From Acidobacteriaceae bacterium (lineage in GTDB: Bacteria > Acidobacteriota > Terriglobia > Terriglobales > Acidobacteriaceae): a stretch of DNA of 33,260 bases. Under the pieces are notes generated by a model that saw only the letters and a program-made list of their open reading frames with translations, did not search any database and had not been told where the DNA came from. Below are positions 19,298 through 29,092 of this stretch, piece after piece. The stretch's first letter is position 1, and each line of letters starts with the position of its first letter. Location: NCBI GenBank assembly GCA_030040655.1, contig JASHTH010000331.1, forward strand, positions 1-33,260, given 5' to 3'. A program made the position numbers and the translations under genes.

Positions 19298-20734
19298 ATG
19301 CCTGAAACGGAAATCCAATCCCAGTCGCAGCACGGTCTGCGGCGTCAGCTGAGTCTCCGCGATCTTGTGCTGGCGCAGGTATTGTGCGTGGTGGGAAGTT
19401 CCTGGGTGGGGGTGGCAGCAGGGCTCGGCCGCGCGCAGATGCTCTTTTGGCTCGGCGCCATGCTCGCGTTTTATCTGCCCATGGCGTTGTCGGTCATCGG
19501 TCTCAATCGTGAACTGCCTCTCGAAGGCGGGCTGTATGTGTGGGCGCATCGCGCATTCGGCGACCTGGGTGGCTTTCTCACCGCATGGAACATCCTGATC
19601 TATGCCATCGCTGTAACGGCGGCGATTCTCTACGCCGTGCCCACTGAGATTTCATATCTTATCGGACCGTCAGCGTCGTGGCTGCCGGAGAATCGTCTGG
19701 TCTCGCTCGCAATCGTGACCGCGACCGTTGCTGGCGTGACGCTGGCGGCGATGCTCGGGCTGGATGTGGGCAAATGGGTGCAGAATATCGGCGGAGTGGC
19801 GATCCTGGTCGTTTTCGTAGTGCTCATCCTAATGCCGCTTTGGGGCCTGGCGCGTCATCAAACCATGCTTTGGTCGCCACTATCGTTTGCGGCTCCCCCG
19901 CGCGATCTGCGCACCATGTCGCTCTTCGGCCAGATCATGTTCGGTGGACTGTGCGGCCTGGAGTACGTGGCCATTCTCGCCGGGGAAAGCAGGCGGCCGG
20001 CGCGAACCATCGGCCAATCGGTGTGGATTGCCTCCCCCATTATCTGCGCCATGTTCATCCTGGGCACCAGCACGGTGGTGGCGTACGTGCCGCAGAACTC
20101 AATCGACTTCATCGCGCCCATTCCGCAAACTATGCGCGCCGCGCTCGGCCAGACCGGCTTGGGCAATCTGATCGCGATGACCGCGATCTTCCTGGTCGAG
20201 GTGCGACTGCTAGGTGCGGCGAGCATGCTCTTCACCGGCGCAACGCGCCTGCCGATGGCAGCGGGCTGGGATGAGCTGGTGCCGCGCTGGTTCGCGCGCC
20301 TCCATCCGAGATGGCGCACGCCGGTGAACTCCATCGCGTGCATGAGCCTGTTGATCCTCCTGCTGCTAGTGCTGGCCAGCGTTGGTGTACATGCACAGGA
20401 GGCGTATCAACTACTATCGAATGCCAGTACCACGCACTATGAGATTGCCTATCTGGTCATGTTCGCCGTGCCTCTGATGGGACGAGCGGCGCTGCGCAGG
20501 CAACTTCCAATGTGGCTCAAGATCGCGTCGGTTGCCGGCGGGATTTCGACGCTCTTCAGCCTCCTCATCTCGGCTTATCCGTTTGTCACCGTGGTAGACG
20601 CGCGCGCCTACGCGATCAAAATCGTGGGCACGGTGCTGGTGAGCAATTGCATCGCGCTGGGGTTCTATTGGGTACGGACAAGATTCCCGAGGCGCAGGCA
20701 GATTGAGAATGCGAGTAGATCGAGCGAAGAGTGA
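19298..20734 (+). CDS. APC superfamily amino acid permease
   Basis: QLSLRDLVLAQVLCVVGSSWVGVAAGLG, RELPLEGGLYVWAHRAFGDLGGFLTAWN, about 12 hydrophobic segments. ORF begins 19277. Confidence 0.92.
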   Translation: MPETEIQSQSQHGLRRQLSLRDLVLAQVLCVVGSSWVGVAAGLGRAQMLFWLGAMLAFYLPMALSVIGLNRELPLEGGLYVWAHRAFGDLGGFLTAWNILIYAIAVTAAILYAVPTEISYLIGPSASWLPENRLVSLAIVTATVAGVTLAAMLGLDVGKWVQNIGGVAILVVFVVLILMPLWGLARHQTMLWSPLSFAAPPRDLRTMSLFGQIMFGGLCGLEYVAILAGESRRPARTIGQSVWIASPIICAMFILGTSTVVAYVPQNSIDFIAPIPQTMRAALGQTGLGNLIAMTAIFLVEVRLLGAASMLFTGATRLPMAAGWDELVPRWFARLHPRWRTPVNSIACMSLLILLLLVLASVGVHAQEAYQLLSNASTTHYEIAYLVMFAVPLMGRAALRRQLPMWLKIASVAGGISTLFSLLISAYPFVTVVDARAYAIKIVGTVLVSNCIALGFYWVRTRFPRRRQIENASRSSEE

Positions 20735-20755
20735 GAATCTGAGTGGCAGATGGCG

Positions 20756-21399
20756 TTAATTCAGTAAATATTTTAGCTGCTCGCAGGACCACTGGTTCCC
20801 GCCGTCGCAAGCCTGGCGAAGAAGGCCTGCGCCTTTGGCGATGTCCCGCGAAACCCCGTAACCCTTTGCGTAGCAGCATCCCAATTGGCCGCATGCCTCC
20901 ATATCTCCGCCATCGCAGGCCCTCTGAAAGAGCGAAACTGCTCGCGGGTAGTCCTGGGCGACGCCCTGACCATTAGCGTAGGTCGCTCCGAGCTCGCGGC
21001 ACCCGTCCATAATCCCGCCGTCGCAGGCCTGCTCGGCTGCGGGCTTTTCGCATCGGCGCCTTGCGGCAGACCGTATGCCCTGTAAATCGCGAAGGCGGAC
21101 AATCCGGTACCAAGCACCGCGAAGACAACGACGAGGACCGCAACGATTCGAAATCGTTCGATCCGTGCGGCTATCTTTTTCATCACGATTTCGTATTGTT
21201 GCATCTGCGTCAGGCCGCTGGTGTCCACATGAATCACCTCGGCAAGCGTCTTCTCGATGAGCTCCGGCCTCCTTGCCGGCGGAGCGGTCTCAATCCTTAG
21301 CCGAGTTTCCTGGTCGCGGTTTTTCAGATACGACGCCAACGCGGCGACGATGAACGCGCAGAGGGAGAAGCCCCCGAGACGTAACCGATGGCTCCCCAA
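20756..21399 (-). pseudogene. Membrane-anchored Sel1-repeat protein, apparently frameshifted near 21025-21060
   Basis: N-terminal half (TM, ETRLRIETAPPARRPELIEKTLAEVIHVDTSGLTQMQQYEIVMKKIAARIERFRIVAVLVVVFAV) is in one frame. The Sel1 repeats (ACDGGIMDGCRELGATYANGQGVAQDYPRAVSLFQRACDGGDMEACGQLG...) continue in another frame. Confidence 0.75.
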
Positions 21400-21654
21400 A
21401 TCGACCCTGGCACGGGGTTAACCCCCATTTTGTAGGTTGCCGAACTATATTACGGTGCCCCGTCCGAATGGTCGCGTGGTCATATTGTCTTTGTGCTGCC
21501 CCACTCAGATGATCGCCCAACCATCGACTCGAATCCGGCAACTGAATGCTTAGGAAGACGGCAAGCTCGCCACTCAGGAGACAGAGGCGTGCGCGGCCAA
21601 CAGATAGTGGAAGCGCGCTCACTTTGGCAATGGAAAATCGTAGAGATTCTCCAT

Positions 21655-23061
21655 TTAACTCCTCCACGGAGGCAGCAGGCGTTTTTGCACCTTGCCGAGG
21701 GCGGTGCGGGGAAGGCTCTCAACAGCAATGAATCCGCGGGGAATCTTGAAGGACGCAAAGTTCCTCCGGCAGCGGGCTTCCATGTCTCCGGGGTCGAATG
21801 GCTTCCGCGCCACGATGTAGGCCACAGGCACTTCGCCTCGGACAGAATCGGGTCGACCAGCTACTGCCACTTCGGCCACCTCCTCCTGCTCCATGAGGAA
21901 ATCTTCAATCTCGCGAGGATAGATGTTGAAACCGCCGGAGATGATCAGGTCGCTCTTGCGGCCAAGCAATGTGTAGTACCCGTCGCCGGAGACTTCTCCC
22001 ATGTCGCCGGTACGAAACCAACCGTTGTCGAATGCCTCTGCGCTGGCGTCAGGGCGGCGCCAGTAGCCGGCAAATACATTGGAACCGCGCAACTGGACTT
22101 CGCCCTCGACCAGGCGCACGGAAATGCCTGGCAGAGGCATGCCGACAGTGCCCGGGCGGCGTTCCCCACGATAAGGATTGGAGATGTTCATGAGTGTTTC
22201 CGTCATGCCGTAGCGCTCGAGAATGGTGTGGCCGAAGCGCTCAAGGAATTCGTCCAGTACCTTCGCGGGAAGCGGGGCCGAACCGGATACGAAAAGACGC
22301 ATGAAGGACCCGATCTCACGTGCTTGTTCGAGAGGAAGGCCGAGGAGGCGAACGTAGATCGTAGGAACGCCGAAGAAGAGCGTCGGCCGGAACTCGAGGA
22401 ACTCGGCGGCGGCTTTGTGGTGCTCGAAGCGCTCAAGCAGCCGAACGCGGCATCCGCTCGCCAGCCAGCAGTGGATCCCATTTGCCAGGCCGTGGACATG
22501 AAAGAGCGGCAGAGCGAGCAGGAAGCGATCATCCGCAGTGATCTCCCAACACGATGTCAAGTTGAGAGCGTTGGTGAAAAAGTTGTTGTGCGTGAGTATG
22601 GCCCCCTTTGACGTACCGGTGGTTCCCGAGGTGTAGACGAGTGCCGCGGGTGAGTCTCCATCGAGGCTGGCCTGCACGGGCGCAGCAGATTCGGGGAGGT
22701 GTATCTCATCCAGGCGCCACACCGGGACACTGGCCGGTACGGCTTCGCGCGCCACAAGAGCCTTCGGCTCGGAGTCGGTGAGGATGAGCTGGATTTCTCG
22801 TTCACGGTAGAGGATATTGACCGGCACAAAGATCACGCCCATGCGGATACAGGCCAGATAGAGATCGATGAATTCAACGCAATTCGAAAGATAAACGCAG
22901 AGTCGATCGCCGCGCACAAGGCCGCGTGCGGTCAGCAATGCGGCGGTGCGGTCGGCGCGGCTGTCGATCTGCGCGAAACTGAATGCCTGGTACCCAAACT
23001 CGAGAGCTATCTGATTGGCCCGGCCCTGAATCGTACGACCGAACAGATGATTGAGATTCAT
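21655..23061 (-). CDS. AMP-dependent acyl-CoA synthetase (malonyl-CoA synthetase/long-chain acyl-CoA ligase-like)
   Basis: ALVYTSGTTGTSKGAILTHNNF (AMP-binding signature), LERYGMTETLMNISNPYRGERRPGTVGMPLPG, GWFRTGDMGEVSGDGYYTLLGRKSDLIISGGFNIYPREIE. ORF extends to 23175. Confidence 0.93.
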   Translation of the reverse strand: MNLNHLFGRTIQGRANQIALEFGYQAFSFAQIDSRADRTAALLTARGLVRGDRLCVYLSNCVEFIDLYLACIRMGVIFVPVNILYREREIQLILTDSEPKALVAREAVPASVPVWRLDEIHLPESAAPVQASLDGDSPAALVYTSGTTGTSKGAILTHNNFFTNALNLTSCWEITADDRFLLALPLFHVHGLANGIHCWLASGCRVRLLERFEHHKAAAEFLEFRPTLFFGVPTIYVRLLGLPLEQAREIGSFMRLFVSGSAPLPAKVLDEFLERFGHTILERYGMTETLMNISNPYRGERRPGTVGMPLPGISVRLVEGEVQLRGSNVFAGYWRRPDASAEAFDNGWFRTGDMGEVSGDGYYTLLGRKSDLIISGGFNIYPREIEDFLMEQEEVAEVAVAGRPDSVRGEVPVAYIVARKPFDPGDMEARCRRNFASFKIPRGFIAVESLPRTALGKVQKRLLPPWRS

Positions 23062-23224
23062 ACGGGATGGCGCGACTCCTCTTGGAGGAATGGTACCGAC
23101 AGGGCGGCGAGAAGCGCGAAGGCGGCCTAGGCGTCTACTAGCCATTTGTTTTTCCAAAAAAGAGCACGATCGCACACACTCGCGGTCTTTGGAGGTGCCG
23201 GGTAGTGGTGCAGTTTGAATCCTC

Positions 23225-23671
23225 TCACCTTACTATCGCAATTGAGCCCTTGGAAACCTGCTTCACTGAAAGCCATGCCGCCGCAATCAAGCACAATGTA
23301 ATCAGGGTTGAGAAGACGAGGGGTGTGGTGAAGGCGTATCTCCAGCTCAAAGCTGTGACTGCGACAAAGCAAATGGCGAGCGCCCACGCAATGCTTCGCA
23401 CGTGTGCCAAAGTCTCTGCAGGAAGTCCGCCCAGTAGCCACGCTAATACCGCCGCGAACAGAAGAAAAACGGAGAAAAAGAGCCCGAACGCGCTGAAGAA
23501 GTCCCAATAAGTCCGCGTAAACCCTTGCGCGTCAAAGTGGACGGAGCGCATTAACCCAAGAACCGCGTCCGCTCCCCATTCCGGGTTATTCTGGCGAAAC
23601 CCAAACGTATGTCCGGCGGCAAAAAGCAGTAGAAGAGCAGAGGCGATTCGATAAAACAGAGATGCTTTCAT
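23225..23671 (-). CDS. Small integral membrane protein (about 4 TM)
   Basis: 148 aa; MKASLFYRIASALLLLFAAGHTFGFRQ with several hydrophobic segments. Confidence 0.65.
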   Translation of the reverse strand: MKASLFYRIASALLLLFAAGHTFGFRQNNPEWGADAVLGLMRSVHFDAQGFTRTYWDFFSAFGLFFSVFLLFAAVLAWLLGGLPAETLAHVRSIAWALAICFVAVTALSWRYAFTTPLVFSTLITLCLIAAAWLSVKQVSKGSIAIVR

Positions 23672-23777
23672 TCTTGTCTCCGAAGATCACGGCAGCGGGC
23701 ACCACTATCCTGCCGCGTAGGTTGAAGCTCTGTCCCTACCGTCAACAGAACAATCCGCGCTGAGGTTTTAAAGCGAC

Positions 23778-26216
23778 TCACTCGTTCCTGAGTGCAATCG
23801 CTGGATCGACCCTTGCGGAACGATTCGCTGGAATAGCGGCTGCCAAAACTGCCACGAACCCGAGACTGAAGACAGTCAACAGCAGAGATCCGGAAATGCC
23901 AGTGTTCATCGCGGCGAACGAATGTGTCAAAACCCGCCGCGCAGCAAGCGTGAGCACAAGACCTGCCACGATGCCAGCGCCAATCATCGTTAAGGATTGG
24001 CGCAAGATCATCGACACCACCTGCCAGCGCTGTGCGCCGAGAGCCATCCGTATCCCTACTTCAATGGTGCGCTGGGATACCGTAAAGCTAAGCAGACCAT
24101 AAATTCCAATCGACGCAAGAACAAGGGCCACGCCGCCAAACAGAGTCAGCAGCCACACCAATAGCCGCCTCGCGGCAAGCGAGTCGCTGACAAGGCTCTC
24201 CAATGTATGGATGTCGTAGACCGCCTCGAATCCATCCGATTCCTGCACCGCATTGTCTAGGGCAGCACGCATCGAATCCGGGGAAATCGTCGTCCGCACC
24301 ACAAAAGCTGCCTCGTTCGCCGCGCTCTGCGCCATCGATTGATAAACGACCCCACTGTTGTCGTCCGATTCCAGAGAATCGCGGCGAACATGCCCCACTA
24401 CTCCGACGACTTCCACCCAGGGAGCATTCGGATCGTCGCGAATATGCTGTCCGACGGGGTTCTGGCCTGGCCAATAAACTCGCGCCAGCACATCGTCGAT
24501 GACGGCTACTTTTGGGTGGCCGCTGCGATCGTCATCGTTGAACCATCTCCCGCGCAGCAGCGGAATCTGCATCGCCGCCAAATAGCCCGGTGTGGCCGAC
24601 CATAGGTCGCCATGCGGCCCTGGATCGTTGGGCCGCTTTGGCCGATCCTGGATCTCAAAGCTCTCCGACGGGTTCTGCCCACTGCCGAATGGAAGCGGGA
24701 AGACGGCCGCGGCAGCAACCACGCCGGGTTCCCGACTCAGGCGCGCCGTCACGGTCTGAAGAAAGTTGGCCACCTTTACCGGCTGATTGCGATAATTGCT
24801 CGCGTTCAAAGTTACGTTGCCGCTCAGAACTCCCCTGCTCTTGAATCCCGGATCGATGCGCTCGAGATGTCTGAGGCTGGAGAGAAACAGTCCGGCGCCG
24901 GCAACCAGCAAGAATGCTAAGGCAATCTCGATTGACACCAGCACCCCCCTGAAGCGTTGCCGCGCAGGGCCTGCAGTAGCGCCCTTGCTTTGCTCGGCCA
25001 GGCGCAGCGCCTTATACGATCGCGCAACTTGAAGGACCGGCGCAATCGCTGATAGCAGACAAGTGACCAAGCCGAATCCCGCAGCTGCAAACACCAGGCC
25101 GAGGTTATTCTCGACTGCGAATCCGGTTGCCAGGTCGTGTGGGATCGCCAGCATCAAGAGCTTCCCCATGGCCGGCCCTGAAGCAATCGCGATGAGAGTC
25201 GCCATTCCGGCCAGCATCGCGGTTTCCGTAACAAACTGCTGGGTGATCTGCCCCAAGGATGCGCCGAGCGCAGCGCGAATCGCCAACTCTTTCATCCGCG
25301 TCGAGGCCTTGGCCAGCATCAATCCAGAGATGTTCGCGCACGCAATCAGCAGAATGATCGCTACTACCGCGGACAGAACGAAAAGCGGCTTGCGCAGGTC
25401 TCCTGCGGCATTCTCGGTCAAGGGTTGTCCAAACATACCCCAACCCGAGCTCAGGGCGAAGCTGCCCGTCCCCTCGCGGCGAATCTCTTCTAGCCGCTTC
25501 TGATCGAGCGCGGCATTGAGCTGGACGACAGTCGCGCCCGGTCTGAGGCGTGCCACGGCGGCATCGTAGTCCTCGTTGAAACGGTTGCCGGCAGCGTACA
25601 CAGACGGCGCCAACCCCAGCGGAATCCACAACTGTTCGTTTCGCGGCCAATCGAAATCGCTCCGCATCACCCCGACAACGCGGTATGACTTTCCCTCCAG
25701 AAGCAGCGGTTGGCCTATCGCATCTTGCCGACCGCCGAAGAGCTCCTGCCAGGTCGAATAGCTGAGAACCACCTCCAGGTTCGAGCCCTTCTGGTCTTCC
25801 TCTGGAAGGAAAGTGCGGCCAACGATCGGCTGGGCGCCGAATACCTGAAACCATCTCCAGGTAATTAGTCCCACTCGCATGTGCCGTGTTCGGCCTGCAA
25901 AGGTCGCATTGAAGCTGCCCGTCTGAACCATCGCGGCCGACTCGACGATGGTGTTCAGAGATTCCGCATCAGCAAGGTCCGGCGCGGAGACCCCAGCGTT
26001 CGGTATATTGAGATGGCCATAGCGAGCGTAGATTGAAACGACGCGCCCCGGGTCATCCACGCCCGCCGGGTGCAGAAGGACCGCCTGAACAACGCTGAAG
26101 ATTGCCGTGTTCGCGCCCACTCCCAGAGCCAGAGTGAGGATTGTAACCATTGCAAAGGCCGGCGTCCGCGACAGTTGCCGCGCGCCGAAGCGTAGATTCC
26201 GGACCAGACCCTGCAT
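23778..26216 (-). CDS. FtsX/MacB-type ABC permease of the acidobacterial ADOP group
   Basis: 812 aa. VRNLRFGARQLSRTPAFAMVTILTLALGVGANTAIFSVVQAVLLHP; two FtsX-like halves; C-terminal GLLSFTVSQRTIEVGIRMALGAQRWQV and DPAIALRNE. Aggagg RBS at the start. Confidence 0.95.
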   Translation of the reverse strand: MQGLVRNLRFGARQLSRTPAFAMVTILTLALGVGANTAIFSVVQAVLLHPAGVDDPGRVVSIYARYGHLNIPNAGVSAPDLADAESLNTIVESAAMVQTGSFNATFAGRTRHMRVGLITWRWFQVFGAQPIVGRTFLPEEDQKGSNLEVVLSYSTWQELFGGRQDAIGQPLLLEGKSYRVVGVMRSDFDWPRNEQLWIPLGLAPSVYAAGNRFNEDYDAAVARLRPGATVVQLNAALDQKRLEEIRREGTGSFALSSGWGMFGQPLTENAAGDLRKPLFVLSAVVAIILLIACANISGLMLAKASTRMKELAIRAALGASLGQITQQFVTETAMLAGMATLIAIASGPAMGKLLMLAIPHDLATGFAVENNLGLVFAAAGFGLVTCLLSAIAPVLQVARSYKALRLAEQSKGATAGPARQRFRGVLVSIEIALAFLLVAGAGLFLSSLRHLERIDPGFKSRGVLSGNVTLNASNYRNQPVKVANFLQTVTARLSREPGVVAAAAVFPLPFGSGQNPSESFEIQDRPKRPNDPGPHGDLWSATPGYLAAMQIPLLRGRWFNDDDRSGHPKVAVIDDVLARVYWPGQNPVGQHIRDDPNAPWVEVVGVVGHVRRDSLESDDNSGVVYQSMAQSAANEAAFVVRTTISPDSMRAALDNAVQESDGFEAVYDIHTLESLVSDSLAARRLLVWLLTLFGGVALVLASIGIYGLLSFTVSQRTIEVGIRMALGAQRWQVVSMILRQSLTMIGAGIVAGLVLTLAARRVLTHSFAAMNTGISGSLLLTVFSLGFVAVLAAAIPANRSARVDPAIALRNE

Positions 26217-26272
26217 GCGATCCTCCTGCCGATTGGTGCCGGATTGACGGCACGTCCTTCGCCAAACGAGAC

Positions 26273-26365
26273 TTCCGAATTCGTTGGCATTTCAACGCAA
26301 AGTGTCCGTCTGAACCGGGAATTTGATGTTCATTTTCATAACATCCCGTCCGGATTCGGACAGAG
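26273..26365 (-). repeat. Dispersed structured repeat, copy A (upstream of the ADOP gene)
   Basis: 88/93 positions by eye match 28793-28885. Nested inverted repeats TGTCCG/CGGACA, CCGG/CCGG, GATGTT/AACATC. Confidence 0.8.
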
Positions 26366-26579
26366 AACGACTTTCGAGGATTCCCCCGCCGGCTTTCGTT
26401 TCCCTTGCGAAACTATGCGCATGGCAATAAGCAGAAGGTCATGACCCTATCGGCTCATGAGTTTTTGCGCCGATTCCTTCTCCATGTCCAATCCGTGGAA
26501 CTCGTATGCATCCGGCACCTCGGCCTGTTCGCGAACCGCAACCTTGGCGCAGCACTGGAACGCTGCCGCACACTGCTCG

Positions 26580-27209
26580 TCACTTCATCAGCAGACGAAA
26601 ATGCTCCCGAAGCACTTTCACCGTTTGGTCGAATGGATCGACCGAACCGTAGGACCGGGAGAGCATCACGCCACCCTCCATCGTGGCGAGCACATAGGTT
26701 GCCAGAGCCTCGATATCGATACCTGCCGGGAGGGGCGCAGCCTGGAGGCAATCGCGGACGGCGTCGATCCAACCGCGAAAATTCTCGGCGATGAGCTTGT
26801 GCGCCGGACGATTTTCCGGATCGATTTCGAGCGCCAGACGCCCCAGCGGGCATCCGTATTTCGCATCCGTCATCAGAATGCGTTCGCGATAGCCCTCAAG
26901 GATGGCGAAGATGCGCTCGATGGGCTCGGATGTGGCCGCGTGTGCGGGTTCGACGATCATGGGATAGAGCGCGACCCGATAGCTCTGAAGCACCTCACGC
27001 AGCAGCGCTTCCTTACTGTCGAAGAAGTGGTAAAAACTGCCGGAGTTGACCTTTGCGTGGGCCAACAAGTCAGCCATGGAAGTACCGGCAAAACCCCGCT
27101 CCCAAAAGAGATAACGCGCCGATTCAACGAGCCGCTGCCGCGTCGCGGGCCCCGCGGACCGGACGAGGGTGGGTTTCTTGACCGTGGATGCGGGAACGAC
27201 ATTCGCCAT
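26580..27209 (-). CDS. TetR/AcrR family transcriptional regulator
   Basis: TRQRLVESARYLFWERGFAGTSMADLLAHAKVNSGSFYHFFDSKEALLREVL: TetR HTH. ORF extends to 27245. Confidence 0.93.
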   Translation of the reverse strand: MANVVPASTVKKPTLVRSAGPATRQRLVESARYLFWERGFAGTSMADLLAHAKVNSGSFYHFFDSKEALLREVLQSYRVALYPMIVEPAHAATSEPIERIFAILEGYRERILMTDAKYGCPLGRLALEIDPENRPAHKLIAENFRGWIDAVRDCLQAAPLPAGIDIEALATYVLATMEGGVMLSRSYGSVDPFDQTVKVLREHFRLLMK

Positions 27210-27266
27210 AGAAAGTCCTGAAAATCTTGGAGAAGCTCTTGACAACTCAGGTTATATTGATTTTAC

Positions 27267-27278
27267 TTGAACGATCAA
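27267..27278. promoter_or_regulatory. Putative TetR-family operator (TTGA-ACGA-TCAA)
   Basis: ttgaacgatcaa inverted repeat in the divergent tetR/SRPBCC intergenic region; TTGACA at 27239-27244 may be a -35. Confidence 0.4.
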
Positions 27279-27295
27279 CCAAGGGGTCTCGTTTC

Positions 27296-27862
27296 ATGAA
27301 AACACCCTTTCTCGCGGTACTCTTTGCGGCTGCCAGTGTTTCCGCTCAACCTACCGGTCCGGTCGCCGCCGGTGCGGCGCAGCCGGACGATTCAGCAAAG
27401 ATATTGCGGATCGAGTTGTCGATTCCTGCCCCGGTCCACGATGTGTGGGAGGCCTTCACGACAAAGCAGGGTTTGAGCAGCTGGCTGGCGCCCGATGTGT
27501 CGGTTGAGTTGAAACCCGGTGGGAACTGGCTGGTGAAGTTTCCCGGAAGCACGGGAGGAGGTACCATCGTGAGCTTTATGCCGGAGAAGGAGATCGTAAT
27601 CAACGCGCTCGCGCCGGATCGCTTCCCGCAGGTGCGCGCCGCACGAACGCGTGCTGTATTTACCTTCACGGCGAAGGGGAATAACACGCTTGTAAGCCTG
27701 ACCCAAACGGGCTGGCAAAGCGGCGCGGAGTGGGATGCGGCCTATGAGTACCTGGCGGCCGGAAATGCAGAGTTGCTCGCAATGCTGCACCATCGCTTTG
27801 TAGCCGGGCCGACGGACTGGCAAAAGGCGATGGCTGAGGCCGCAGACAAATCTGCGAAATAA
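27296..27862 (+). CDS. SRPBCC/AHSA1-like domain protein with N-terminal signal peptide
   Basis: LSIPAPVHDVWEAFTTKQGLSSWLAPDVSVELKPGGNWLVKFPGSTGGGTIVSFMPEKEIVI...LVSLTQTGWQSGAEWDAAYEYLAAGNAELLAMLHHRF. Confidence 0.88.
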   Translation: MKTPFLAVLFAAASVSAQPTGPVAAGAAQPDDSAKILRIELSIPAPVHDVWEAFTTKQGLSSWLAPDVSVELKPGGNWLVKFPGSTGGGTIVSFMPEKEIVINALAPDRFPQVRAARTRAVFTFTAKGNNTLVSLTQTGWQSGAEWDAAYEYLAAGNAELLAMLHHRFVAGPTDWQKAMAEAADKSAK

Positions 27863-27893
27863 CCGGCGCAAGATGAGCAGGAGGAAAGAAACG

Positions 27894-28289
27894 ATGAGCA
27901 GCCATTTGAATTATTGGGCGGTGCTGGCCGCGGCCGTATCGTCCTTCGTGCTGGGTGGGATATGGTACAGAATCTTCTCTGCGCAATGGAAGAAGGCTAA
28001 CGGCTTTGAGGTTGAGCCGCCGGCCGGGAATCCTGCAAAGATCTTTGGGGTCGGCTTCCTGTTCAGCCTAATCATGGCATTCAATCTGGCGAAGTTCCTT
28101 GACAGTCCGACGACGACCGCAGCGTGGGGTGCCACGGCCGGCTTCCTGGCCGGATTTGGGTGGTGCTTTATGGGAATCGGCATCATCTGCTTGTTTGAGC
28201 GCAAGTCCTGGAGTTACATACTGATCAATGGAGGCTTTCTGACGGTGGCGCTCACGCTGATGGGCTTGATCCTGGGCGCCTGGCGCTGA
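27894..28289 (+). CDS. DUF1761-like small membrane protein
   Basis: MSSHLNYWAVLAAAVSSFVLGGIWYRIFSAQWKKANGF, then 3 further TMs; strong aggagg RBS. Confidence 0.75.
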   Translation: MSSHLNYWAVLAAAVSSFVLGGIWYRIFSAQWKKANGFEVEPPAGNPAKIFGVGFLFSLIMAFNLAKFLDSPTTTAAWGATAGFLAGFGWCFMGIGIICLFERKSWSYILINGGFLTVALTLMGLILGAWR

Positions 28290-28659
28290 AATGGCTTGCG
28301 TCCGGGCGGGCCCTTCGGCAGATTGGTCGAACCGCTGCGCTAATAGACACGTTGCCCTTTCAGATTCCCAACACGTTCGACCGCAAGTTGACCTGACGGG
28401 GAGAGAAACCACTATAGCATTCACAGCCCGCCCGCGAAGCAAATGATTGGATTCGAATTGGCAGGCGGCGCCCTCTAAGCAAACTGGTGGATCTCGGCGA
28501 GCGCATAATCGGAGCGCACAATCGCCAATGCACTCACGAGCGCCGAATGCGGAGTTCCGGGCGAATGACGGCCATTCCGGAACATTCGGGGACCGGGAAT
28601 CCGGCTCCGGGCTGTCGGGGCAGGCGAAACTAATTGGTATGGTCCGCCGCCTCTTCGAG

Positions 28660-28793
28660 GTATGCGGCTATAAGTGGTGCAACAGCAGGCGGACCACCTC
28701 GTCTGATGGAAATTCATGGTATTGGACCGCTTACGGCGATGGCGGTGGTAGCCTCCGTCGGCAGCGGCTCCAGGTTCCGGAAAGCGCGCTCGT
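28660..28793 (+). pseudogene. Fragment of an IS110/IS116/IS902-type transposase (Transposase_20 region)
   Basis: AAISGATAGGPPRLMEIHGIGPLTAMAVVASVGSGSRFRKARSF matches the conserved GIGP...F C-terminal block; no full ORF. Confidence 0.65.
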
Positions 28794-28885
28794 TCCGAAT
28801 TCGTTGGCATTTCAACGCAAGGTGTCGGTCGGAACCGGGAATATGACGTTCATTTTCATAACATCCCGTCCGGATTCGGACAGAG
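28793..28885 (-). repeat. Dispersed structured repeat, copy B
   Basis: 88/93 match by eye to 26273-26365; begins where IS110 similarity ends. Confidence 0.8.
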
Positions 28886-29092
28886 GTGGACTCTTCGAGG
28901 TTTTCCGCCGAGGATGTCCAGAACAAGGCTTTCGACTTTCAGGTGTCGCACGATTCGAAACCGGCTCGCACCCAGGACAGCCGGGGTGGCCATCTCTAGA
29001 GTGGGGCCTCATTGATGTGAGCCGCTCAAGGCGGCTTTTGCGGGTTGCTAGCACGGGGTCCCGGTTGAGTTGTGCCACCTTAAGACGACCGG

